From: Archaeoglobaceae archaeon
GTDB lineage: Archaea > Halobacteriota > Archaeoglobi > Archaeoglobales > Archaeoglobaceae
Length of the DNA: 12,554 nucleotides
NCBI GenBank assembly: GCA_027066965.1
Contig: JAMOMT010000079.1
Span: forward strand, 1-12,554
Direction: 5' to 3'
Shown in pieces: positions 5,690 through 12,287 of the stretch (the stretch's first letter is position 1; each line of letters begins with the position of its first letter). The translations under genes and the position numbers were made by a program. The notes beneath the pieces are model-generated. The model was not told where the DNA came from. It was given only the letters and a program-made list of their open reading frames with translations, and ran no database searches.

Positions 5690-6559
5690 ATGGTCGTTCT
5701 AATAAGATACGGAGAGCTGTCTCTCAAAGGACAGCTGAGAAAGAAGTTCGAGAACACTCTCGTGTCGAACATCAGGAGTGTTATGAGGGTCGAGGGCTTC
5801 GAAGGCAGGGTTGAAAGAGAGTGGGGTAGACTTTACGTAATCATGTCAGAACTGCAGAGAGAGGAAAAAGAGGCAGAAGAGGTGGAGAAAAAACTGGCAA
5901 AAAGACTTTCTTTTGTTTTCGGGGTCGTATCGACAAGTCCGGCTTTCGTGTGCCGAGCTGATATGGAGGAGATTGCGAAAAGGGCTGAGGAACTCTTTGG
6001 AGAAAGGGTGAAAGATCGAACTTTTGCTGTCAGAGCAAGGAGGAGTGGTGAACATCCATTTACCTCCGTGGACGTCGCAAAGAGAGTGGGGGAGAAGCTC
6101 AGAAGGGCAGGAGGAATTGTCGATTTGAAAGAACCAGAGTTCGAAGTTTACGTGGAGGTTAGAGGCGATAGAGCTTACCTGTTTTCCGATATATTTAGGG
6201 GATTCGGGGGGCTACCAGTGGGAACTCAGGGGAGAGTTCTCGCAATGGACTCCCTATCAGCCTGGTTTGCGATGAGGAGGGGCTGTGACGTTGACTGTGT
6301 AGAAAGGTGCGAGGAGCTCTTGGCGTGGGCTTGCTACAGAAAGGTGAACTTTGTGAGCTTTGATTTTGAGAAGGCTATTAAGAGCGACTACCCTGCAGTC
6401 TTCTGCTCCTACGCCATGGAAGAACTGAAAGAAGTACTAGAAACCCTGAAAGAAAGAGAAATGCCCGTCATGTTTCCTCTTATCTCAGAGGAAGTTTACT
6501 CGAGAGAAGAGATTAAAAAAATACTGAAATCGATTTCCAATTACATCTCACAGGGGTAG
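5690..6559 (+). CDS. ThiI-like THUMP-domain protein lacking the PP-loop
   Basis: A 289-residue protein related to tRNA 4-thiouridine synthetase/thiamine sulfur carrier enzyme ThiI. The N-terminal ferredoxin-like part begins with IRYGELSLKG, the THUMP RNA-binding domain covers roughly residues 60-170 (FAVRARRSGEHPFTS is its typical motif), and the linker GGLPVGTQG (173-181) leads into the ATP-pyrophosphatase domain. There the normal SGGIDS loop is absent: the text goes from RVLAMDS straight to LSAWFAMRRG. The usual TGESLGQVASQT segment is also missing, and the chain resumes at MFPLISEEVYSREEI, matching the RPLIGMDKEEI region. The domain looks collapsed by in-frame deletions, so ATP-dependent thiolation is unlikely, while RNA binding may persist. 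The frame is open to its end and overlaps or abuts the next gene, arguing against a recent pseudogene. The leaderless ATG 5690 is supported by the TATA element 27 nt before it. Confidence 0.82.
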   Translation: MVVLIRYGELSLKGQLRKKFENTLVSNIRSVMRVEGFEGRVEREWGRLYVIMSELQREEKEAEEVEKKLAKRLSFVFGVVSTSPAFVCRADMEEIAKRAEELFGERVKDRTFAVRARRSGEHPFTSVDVAKRVGEKLRRAGGIVDLKEPEFEVYVEVRGDRAYLFSDIFRGFGGLPVGTQGRVLAMDSLSAWFAMRRGCDVDCVERCEELLAWACYRKVNFVSFDFEKAIKSDYPAVFCSYAMEELKEVLETLKEREMPVMFPLISEEVYSREEIKKILKSISNYISQG

Positions 6560-6564
6560 TGGTA

Positions 6565-7425
6565 ATGAGAGAAGTTCAGATAGTCGGTGCGGGAGCGATA
6601 GGTTCACTCTTTGGTTACATGTTTGCAAAAGCGGGATGCGACGTGTTACTTGTCGCGAGGGGCAGGAGACTTGAGGAGCTGAAGAAGGGAGTCGTTGTTG
6701 ACGGGCTGGTAAAGGACAAAGTGGATGTTGACGTGTCAGATAAACCAGAAAAAGCGTGGCTTACGATTTTTGCCGTCAAAAGCTATGACACCGAAAGTGC
6801 TGCGAGAAGTGTCAGAGAAACCGAGTTAGCTCTGAGCGTCCAGAACGGGATAGGTAATGAGGACATAATCTCGAAGTACGCGGAAAGGGTTCTTGGAGGT
6901 GTCACGAGCTACGCTGCAAACCTAAAAGATGGAGTGGTCGTTTACGCAGGAAAAGGTGTTACCTGGATAGGAAACTGGAAAGGGTGCAGAGAGGATGAAG
7001 TAAAAGATGTCGTCAACTTCATGGAGAAGGCCATAGACGTGAGGGTGGCAGAGGATATCGTTGAGATGAAGTGGAGAAAGGCTGCAATAAACGCAGTTAT
7101 AAACCCCCTAACTGCAATAACCAGGAAAAAGAACGGGGCGATACTTAAAGAACTCTGGGGCTCAGCAAAAATTCTCTGTAGGGAGTGTAAGCTCGTGCTG
7201 AGGAGCATGGGCTACGATGTAAACGTTGAAGAAGAGGTCAGAAAGGTGGCTAAGTTGACAGCCGAAAACAGGTCTTCGATGTTGCAAGACGTGGAAAGGG
7301 GAAAAAGGACGGAGATAGACGCAATAACTGGAAAGTTCGTGGAGGAGGGAAAGAAAAGGGGCATAGACGTGAGGGCGAACGAGCTCGTTTACAACCTCGT
7401 AAAGGCTATGGAAAGAATGCATTAG
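6565..7425 (+). CDS. panE: 2-dehydropantoate 2-reductase (ketopantoate reductase)
   Basis: A 286-residue cytoplasmic NAD(P)H-dependent enzyme that reduces 2-dehydropantoate to pantoate in coenzyme A synthesis. The dinucleotide-binding GAGAIG (residues 8-13) is at the N-terminus, VQNG lies near residue 94, and the catalytic lysine is in KWRKAAINAVINPLTA (about K172), followed by the C-terminal helical domain with the RTEID segment. The length fits the family. ATG 6565 starts 5 nt after the stop of the ThiI-like gene; a GTG at 6559 overlapping that stop by one base is an alternative that would add two residues. AGGGGT 8 nt upstream is a possible ribosome binding site. The tight spacing means co-transcription with the THUMP protein, though no functional link between the two is known to me. 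Confidence 0.92.
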   Translation: MREVQIVGAGAIGSLFGYMFAKAGCDVLLVARGRRLEELKKGVVVDGLVKDKVDVDVSDKPEKAWLTIFAVKSYDTESAARSVRETELALSVQNGIGNEDIISKYAERVLGGVTSYAANLKDGVVVYAGKGVTWIGNWKGCREDEVKDVVNFMEKAIDVRVAEDIVEMKWRKAAINAVINPLTAITRKKNGAILKELWGSAKILCRECKLVLRSMGYDVNVEEEVRKVAKLTAENRSSMLQDVERGKRTEIDAITGKFVEEGKKRGIDVRANELVYNLVKAMERMH

Positions 7426-7488
7426 TTAAAATCCTGAGTCAAAGAGTAAGTTCTGAGGTCGATAAAAAGCCCAGTAAAAACTAGAAAA

Positions 7489-7496
7489 CTTATAAG
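7489..7496 (+). promoter_or_regulatory. TATA box of the small membrane protein gene (leaderless)
   Basis: CTTATAAG centred at 7492.5 lies about 24 nt before the A of ATG 7516, close to the spacing expected for a leaderless start. Confidence 0.5.
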
Positions 7497-7515
7497 CTAC
7501 TGTCAGACTTTAGGC

Positions 7516-7962
7516 ATGGACATACTGAAAGTGATAGCAGTTGCGGCAATGCCAATCTCCGAACTCAGAGGGGCAATCCCTCTAGCCATATACTACGGTA
7601 TGTCTCCAGTCAAAGCTTATCTCGTTTCGATTGTCGGAAACCTCCTTCCCATCCCTTTTCTTTTGCTGACGCTCGAGAAGATACGGGAGATGGCAAGGAA
7701 ATACTCCTTCACTTCAAAGCTACTCGAGTTCTTCGAGAGGAGGGCTTTAAAAAACAGAGAACTCGTGGAAAAGTACGGGTACTTTGGCTTGGCTATGTTC
7801 GTTGCGATTCCCCTTCCAGTTACTGGAGCATGGACGGGAACTCTGCTCGCGACTCTGCTTGAGCTCAGGCCGGCAAAGGCCTTTGCTTTCATTACTCTCG
7901 GAGTCATCGTAGCTGGATTGATAGTTCTTGCTTCAGTGCTTGGGATTTTGAGTTTGCTTTAA
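7516..7962 (+). CDS. Small membrane protein, COG2426 / 'small multidrug export' family
   Basis: A 148-residue polytopic membrane protein. It shows the family's marks: ISELRGAIPLAIYYG near the N-terminus (ELRGAIP at 16-22), a cytoplasmic Lys/Arg/Glu-rich loop around 55-85, then KYGYFGLAMFVAIPLPVTGAWTGTLLA and a final hydrophobic segment. Four or so membrane segments are likely, and the inverted 'IP-TG' motif resembles that of DedA-type proteins. The family name suggests drug export, but experimental support is thin and the substrate is unknown. Start ATG 7516 fits the TATA box about 24 nt upstream. The gene stands alone: 90 bp after panE and converging on the fqoF gene with only 4 bp between stops. 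Confidence 0.88.
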   Translation: MDILKVIAVAAMPISELRGAIPLAIYYGMSPVKAYLVSIVGNLLPIPFLLLTLEKIREMARKYSFTSKLLEFFERRALKNRELVEKYGYFGLAMFVAIPLPVTGAWTGTLLATLLELRPAKAFAFITLGVIVAGLIVLASVLGILSLL

Positions 7963-7966
7963 AGGA

Positions 7967-9100
7967 TTAGGAATAGGGGTGTATCTTCACCTTGAAATCG
8001 GCGAGCTTCTCTACGACATCTATCTCAACTTCCTCGAACTCAGCGTCCAGAGATTCTACAAAGTCCTTCAAAGCAGGATTTCTCACGAGAACGGTCGAGT
8101 ACCCTTCAGGAGAGCCGACACTTCCAACGCTCACGTCGCTCTCTACAGCAGTAAAATCCTGGCACACCCTGCATCCGGGAGGAACGATCTCATCCAGCTC
8201 CTTGACGGGAAAGCTTATGTCCTGAGGGTAAACGACGAACTTCCCCTTCTTTATATCCATCTTCTCGACTTCTCTAACGTCAACCCCCTTGTTTTCCAGA
8301 AACTTCACGAGGTCAGGGTAGTAGAAGTTTTCCATGCAGAAAAGGCCAACTACAAGCTTCACTTTCCTCGCAAACTTACCCATCTCGAGTTGGAGTTTTC
8401 TAACGCCCGAGACTACGCAGGGGGTTCCAACGACAGCTATTTTCTCTTCTCCCTTTCCCTTCAGCCCCTTCAGAGCTGAGAGCGGGTAAGCGAGACTGTA
8501 CTTCGTTCCAGACGCTTTAACTACTTCATCCACATTTCTCGCAAGGTAAGCGAAAGGTTTCCAGTTCTCGTCTCTCCCAACGACTAAGGCGGCATCAACT
8601 ATCCCGGCTTCCATCGCGGATACGAGTATCTCGGTAACTGCAGCTCCGTCCTGACCGCTGAACCTCTTCGACTTTACGGCGATAGCTTCAACGTAAGAGC
8701 CAAGACCGCTGAGAGGTGAGTAGTTCCACCTCGGACACGCTCTCACGCAGAAACCGCAGTCTATGCAGTCTTCCTGCCACTCGGGGAAGTCGGGAGTTGA
8801 GTTGTAGCTAACGACCCTCAGACCCCTTGGACATGCTGCGACACAAGCGGAGCAGTTCGAACACTTGCTTTCCATAACCACTTTTCTCAAATTCTCGAAG
8901 TACGTTCCAGGAAACTCTTTTGGTGGTTTTTTCTTGCCTCTATTACCTCTCTTACCCTTACCAGCACCCATACCCATGCCTTCGCCTCTACCTTTACCTC
9001 CTTTGCCCCCAGGACTCATGAATCCACCTCTTCCTTTTCTGCCTCCACGGCCCCCACCTTTACCTCCTCCACCTCTGCCCTTCCCTCTACCCCATGGCAC
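7967..9100 (-). CDS. fqoF: F420H2 dehydrogenase input subunit FqoF/FpoF (FrhB family) with Gly/Lys/Arg-rich N-terminal tail
   Basis: A 377-residue FAD and FeS flavoprotein that oxidises reduced coenzyme F420 and feeds electrons to the Fqo/Fpo complex on the cytoplasmic face. Two [4Fe-4S] motifs are visible: C80, C83, C86, C90 and C112, C115, C118, C122. They are followed by the FrhB/FdhB F420-dehydrogenase N- and C-terminal domains (ASGTKYSLAYPLSAL, VVGTPCVVSGVRKL, GLFCMENFYYPDLV). Residues 1-60 are an extra segment of 28 glycines and 18 lysines or arginines with one acidic residue, absent from the family core. GTG 9100 is supported by a TATA box 26-27 nt upstream, predicting a leaderless mRNA; ATG 9019 (residue 28) preceded by GAGGTGG is a possible second start. 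It follows the I subunit after 124 bp holding a terminator and its own promoter, so its expression can differ from the rest of the complex. Confidence 0.93.
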   Translation of the reverse strand: MPWGRGKGRGGGGKGGGRGGRKGRGGFMSPGGKGGKGRGEGMGMGAGKGKRGNRGKKKPPKEFPGTYFENLRKVVMESKCSNCSACVAACPRGLRVVSYNSTPDFPEWQEDCIDCGFCVRACPRWNYSPLSGLGSYVEAIAVKSKRFSGQDGAAVTEILVSAMEAGIVDAALVVGRDENWKPFAYLARNVDEVVKASGTKYSLAYPLSALKGLKGKGEEKIAVVGTPCVVSGVRKLQLEMGKFARKVKLVVGLFCMENFYYPDLVKFLENKGVDVREVEKMDIKKGKFVVYPQDISFPVKELDEIVPPGCRVCQDFTAVESDVSVGSVGSPEGYSTVLVRNPALKDFVESLDAEFEEVEIDVVEKLADFKVKIHPYS

Positions 9101-9122
9101 GCTTGCACGGATGTGGCAAGGA

Positions 9123-9136
9123 TATTTAATGATTTT
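9123..9136 (-). promoter_or_regulatory. TATA box and BRE of fqoF (leaderless)
   Basis: On the minus strand ATTAAATA (9130-9123) is centred 26-27 nt before GTG 9100, with a purine-rich AAAATC just upstream as a possible B recognition element. Confidence 0.6.
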
Positions 9137-9138
9137 TC

Positions 9139-9150
9139 AAAATCGATTTT
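9139..9150. promoter_or_regulatory. 12-bp palindrome upstream of the fqoF promoter
   Basis: AAAATCGATTTT is a perfect palindrome directly upstream of the BRE/TATA, at about -39 to -50 from the predicted start. It is a candidate binding site for a dimeric regulator; the role is inferred. Confidence 0.4.
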
Positions 9151-9156
9151 TTGTGG

Positions 9157-9170
9157 GGTTGGTTCCAACC
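9157..9170. promoter_or_regulatory. Inverted repeat GGTTGG-TT-CCAACC upstream of fqoF
   Basis: Two 6-bp arms around TT, centred at 9163.5, which is 19 bp (about two helical turns) from the centre of the AAAATCGATTTT palindrome. It could be a second operator half or a small hairpin. Confidence 0.35.
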
Positions 9171-9189
9171 TAGTCGAATAATGAGAGAA

Positions 9190-9218
9190 CAAAAGAGGAC
9201 AAACAAAAAAGCAAAAAC
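9190..9218 (-). terminator. T-rich terminator after fqoI
   Basis: On the minus strand, runs of T5, T6 and T4 follow within about 35 nt of the fqoI stop codon. They should end or reduce transcription before the fqoF promoter. Confidence 0.5.
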
Positions 9219-9224
9219 TAACTG

Positions 9225-9764
9225 TCAATCTTCCTCGATCTCCACGAGCTTCTCTGGAGAGTAATCCTTCTTGAGTCCTAGCTTCGTCCCCTTCACCTCG
9301 TACTCCACCACGTACTCGTCCTCTCTCTCCTCTTCCGGCACCTCTGGCCCGTTTATCAGCTTTTCAGTAGTCAAAAGCATCTCTTCCACACTCTTGAACG
9401 CGACATCCATGAAGTTCGTCGACTTCCAAGCACCTTTCGTGCACGTATCCTCGCAGTAGTGGCAGAAGATGCACTTCGCGTAATCGACGCACGGGTAGTA
9501 CTTGCCGTTTGGAGCTTTCTTCATATGTATAGCATTGGCAGGACACACGAACGCACACTGAAAGCAGCTTATGCACTTCTCGACATCGAGGACGAGCATG
9601 CCCCTAAAACCTTTTGGCCTCTTTCTCAGCTCCCTCGGGTACTGTATCGTCATCCTGCTCGGTTTAACGGCCTCTCTTAACGCAACTCCAAACGCGTCAA
9701 GGTGAAGTCTAATCCTCTCAGGGAACGAGGGAGATGGAGGCTTTATCTTTCTGACTCCAGCCAT
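9225..9764 (-). CDS. fqoI: F420H2:quinone oxidoreductase subunit I (NuoI/FpoI, 2x[4Fe-4S] ferredoxin)
   Basis: A 179-residue electron-transfer subunit homologous to complex I NuoI. It relays electrons from the input subunit toward the terminal cluster next to quinone. Two ferredoxin motifs are complete: C64, C67, C70, C74 (ending CPANAI) and C98, C101, C104, C108. The last one reads CTKGA where a proline usually follows the cysteine, a small deviation. A Glu-rich C-terminal tail of about 50 residues follows the clusters. ATG 9764 was chosen: its A is the last base of the fqoH TGA (TGATG) and GGTGG lies a few bases before it. GTG 9773, adding three residues, is the alternative. The stop-start overlap indicates coupled translation with H. 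Confidence 0.94.
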   Translation of the reverse strand: MAGVRKIKPPSPSFPERIRLHLDAFGVALREAVKPSRMTIQYPRELRKRPKGFRGMLVLDVEKCISCFQCAFVCPANAIHMKKAPNGKYYPCVDYAKCIFCHYCEDTCTKGAWKSTNFMDVAFKSVEEMLLTTEKLINGPEVPEEEREDEYVVEYEVKGTKLGLKKDYSPEKLVEIEED

Positions 9765-10918
9765 CACAACCACCCCACGATGTTAGTAGCTCCGAGCCCG
9801 ATTCCAACTCCAAGAGCGACTATTGCGAGAGCCATCAGCGTGCTCCAGCCTATCTTAAGTGCCTGATCGAGCCTGTACCTCGCGTAGAACGTTCTGAAGA
9901 ACACGAATATCATCATTAGAGCTATAGTCTTCACGAACAGCCAGAAGGCCGGAGACAGATCACCAAGTGGGGGTATGAAGGGTCCACTCCATCCGCCAAG
10001 GAAAAGTATGCTGAACAGCATGCAGAGCAAGTAGAGTTTCTCGTAAGCAAGAGTCATCACGACTCCAAAGATTATACCGGTGTACTCTATGAAAGGCCCG
10101 AAAACGACTTCCTGATCAGCCTCGGGTATCTCGAAGGGGAAACGAGACGTAGCCATTGCTATAGCAACGAAGAATGCGAGGGCTGCAAACGGATTGAGCA
10201 CTATTCCTGGGACGACACTCTGTTCCTTCACAATTGTCAGAGCGTTTGCACTCCCGTAAGCTATGACCATAGCCATAGCGGAGATTATCAGAACGACCTC
10301 ATACGAGAAGTACATTATTGCTTCTCTGAGAGAGCCGATGTAAGCAAACTTGCTATTTGAAGCCCAGCCTATCGCGACTATGATCATTGGTATAAGAGAG
10401 ATTAAGGCTATGGCTACTGGTATCGAGTAGGGCGTGTTTATCGCATATACAGCTCCGGCAGGAATCACAAGTATCGGCAACAGAACGGGCAAGAATGTTA
10501 TTAGGGGGAACTGCAGGAAGTACGGTCTGTGTGCCTCTCTGTGAACTATGACCTCCTGGAAAAAGTAACGCATACCGTCTGCCATCGGCTGGATTATACC
10601 TCCGACGCTCCTAGAAACTTCCAAAGGCCCGTAACGCCACTGAACCCTCGCAGTGACCTTCCTCTCGAACCATATTATGAAGAGTATCGCTATCAGGATG
10701 CAGACAAGACCGGGTGCAAAGACTACAGCGAAGAAGGGCTTCCAGAATACCAGTGCGACTATCAAGTTCAGTAGGGGAATCTTAGCGAACAGGCTGGTAA
10801 GGGGTGGGATATAGGCTATTTTGTTCGCAGTGTGGTATAGAATGACTTTCCTCGTTATGAGAGGTATTCCGACCGAGTTCTGCCTGAACATTTCGAGCAG
10901 GGAGCTATAGGAGAGCAT
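9764..10918 (-). CDS. fqoH: F420H2:quinone oxidoreductase subunit H (NuoH/FpoH)
   Basis: A 384-residue membrane subunit that forms the quinone cavity and joins the peripheral arm to the ion-pumping arm. The NuoH core is clear: WFERKVTARVQWRYGP (residues 83-98) after the first membrane segment, then FAYIGSLREAIMYFSYEV and FPFEIPEADQEVV, whose acidic residues are characteristic of the family, and several further membrane segments. About 40 residues lie before the usual first membrane segment, more than is common. ATG 10918 was chosen because GAGGTGG ends 5 nt before it; GTG 10942, which overlaps the fqoD stop as GTGA, would add eight residues. It sits between D and I in one operon with gaps or overlaps of at most 20 bp. 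Confidence 0.94.
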   Translation of the reverse strand: MLSYSSLLEMFRQNSVGIPLITRKVILYHTANKIAYIPPLTSLFAKIPLLNLIVALVFWKPFFAVVFAPGLVCILIAILFIIWFERKVTARVQWRYGPLEVSRSVGGIIQPMADGMRYFFQEVIVHREAHRPYFLQFPLITFLPVLLPILVIPAGAVYAINTPYSIPVAIALISLIPMIIVAIGWASNSKFAYIGSLREAIMYFSYEVVLIISAMAMVIAYGSANALTIVKEQSVVPGIVLNPFAALAFFVAIAMATSRFPFEIPEADQEVVFGPFIEYTGIIFGVVMTLAYEKLYLLCMLFSILFLGGWSGPFIPPLGDLSPAFWLFVKTIALMMIFVFFRTFYARYRLDQALKIGWSTLMALAIVALGVGIGLGATNIVGWL

Positions 10919-10938
10919 TTTTACCACCTCTCTACTAC

Positions 10939-12285
10939 TCACCTGTCAGCCTCGGGCGGGAAGTACCCGAAGCTACCGTAAACAGCCTGCAGGTCGGCCA
11001 ATCTGCATCCCTTCAGTGACTCCATGAACCCTTTGAGGTAGAACCAGCCAGGAGTTACTATCCTGAGCCTGTAAGGTGCGTTGGACTGTCCGTCACTCAC
11101 TATCGTGTAAAGAACAGTTCCCCTTGATGCCTCTGTTAGAGTTGTGTATTCTCCCCTTGGAAGAGTTAACTTGCCAAAAATTCTGAAGAACGCTCCCTTT
11201 ATTGAATCTAGTCCTTTCTTTTCCTCTTTGCCGTCCTTCTCTGCCTTCTCGTTCTCGCCCTTTTCTCCCTCACCTTCCTTCGGCTTTGCTGGCTTTGCAG
11301 GTTTCTTCTTTTCAGCAACATCAGCACTGATTATATTACCCTCAGGCATCTCCTTCAGAGCCTTAACGCACTGCCTAATTATTGAGATGCTCTGCAGTAT
11401 CTCGTTCGCTCTCACGAGAAAGCGAGAGTAAGAGTCCCCATCGTCAGCCACTATCACGTCCCAAGTTAGCTCGTCGTAGGCGTCGTAGGGCTCTATTGCC
11501 CTTACGTCGTACTCAACGCCGCTCGCCCTCAAGAAGGGGCCAACCAGACCATACTTTATGGCCTCCTTCTTGCTGAGAACCGCGACATCCTTCATTCTCG
11601 CTATCGTGACGGGGTTCGTTATGAAGACTCTCTCGAAGTCCTTGAGCTTGTGCTGGATGTACGTCATCGCCTCGTTTATGTAGTTCAGCGTGCCTCTGTC
11701 GACATCCCTCCTCACGCCCCCCGGCACGACGTAGGATGCAGTAATCCTCGCCCCGGAAACCCTCATTAAAGCCTCACACGTCAGTTCTCTCAGAGCGAAC
11801 GGCCACATGAAGCCAGTTGTGTGCCCAAGGAAGACTGCGAGAATTCCAGCATCGTAGAGGTGAGTTCCTATCCTGCATATCTCCGCCATCATCGTCCTGA
11901 TGTACCTCGCTCTCTCCGGAACCTCTATGTCTAGAGCTTTCTCTATAGCCCTCACGTAGCCGAGGCTGAAGTTTATGCAGTCCATTATAGCGGGCCTTTC
12001 GAGCAGGGGGATGTTCTGGATGTATAGCCTGTTTTCAGCGAGCTTCTCCATCCCCCTGTGAACGAAGCCCGGATCGGGTATTACTTCTTTTATTACATCA
12101 CCGTGAACCCTGACTATGAGACGCATGTGCCCGCTACCGCCGTGCTGAGGACCAACGAACAGAACGAGTTCGTCCTCCTTCAAAGCCGTCTCGTCGAGCC
12201 CCGGAGGAACTGGCAATTCCAAGCTCTCGATCTCAGCCGGCGGCTTGACGGGAACGGGAAGGGAATACTCCTTCATGTTGCTCAC
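10939..12285 (-). CDS. fqoD: F420H2:quinone oxidoreductase subunit D (NuoD/FpoD, 49-kDa family) with charged insert
   Basis: A 448-residue peripheral-arm subunit descended from the [NiFe]-hydrogenase large subunit. It lines the quinone site with H. Family landmarks are GPQHGGSGHMRL (with H48), PDPGFVHRGMEKLAENRLYIQ (with Y88), PGGVRRD, and the C-terminal SDGQSNAPYRLRIVTPG region ending in ADR. By alignment memory H48 and Y88 match the quinone-contacting His and Tyr of bacterial NuoD. The [NiFe] cysteines are absent, as expected. Between about residues 322 and 358 there is a low-complexity segment of 12 Lys, about 9 Glu and several Gly and Pro where relatives have a short linker. GTG 12285 has GGAGGTGAG ending 5 nt before it, overlapping the last codons of the C subunit. 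Downstream, fqoH follows closely. Confidence 0.95.
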   Translation of the reverse strand: MSNMKEYSLPVPVKPPAEIESLELPVPPGLDETALKEDELVLFVGPQHGGSGHMRLIVRVHGDVIKEVIPDPGFVHRGMEKLAENRLYIQNIPLLERPAIMDCINFSLGYVRAIEKALDIEVPERARYIRTMMAEICRIGTHLYDAGILAVFLGHTTGFMWPFALRELTCEALMRVSGARITASYVVPGGVRRDVDRGTLNYINEAMTYIQHKLKDFERVFITNPVTIARMKDVAVLSKKEAIKYGLVGPFLRASGVEYDVRAIEPYDAYDELTWDVIVADDGDSYSRFLVRANEILQSISIIRQCVKALKEMPEGNIISADVAEKKKPAKPAKPKEGEGEKGENEKAEKDGKEEKKGLDSIKGAFFRIFGKLTLPRGEYTTLTEASRGTVLYTIVSDGQSNAPYRLRIVTPGWFYLKGFMESLKGCRLADLQAVYGSFGYFPPEADR

Positions 12286-12287
12286 TT

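Noticed and set aside
5688..5690. TTG start giving an 18-residue longer metal-binding protein
   Set aside because: It would place charged residues before the signal peptide and include the TATA element; ATG 5636 is better supported.
8865..9173. Proline/leucine-rich open frame on the plus strand
   Set aside because: It is the complement of the Gly/Arg codons in the fqoF tail, with no promoter or ribosome binding site and no family resemblance.
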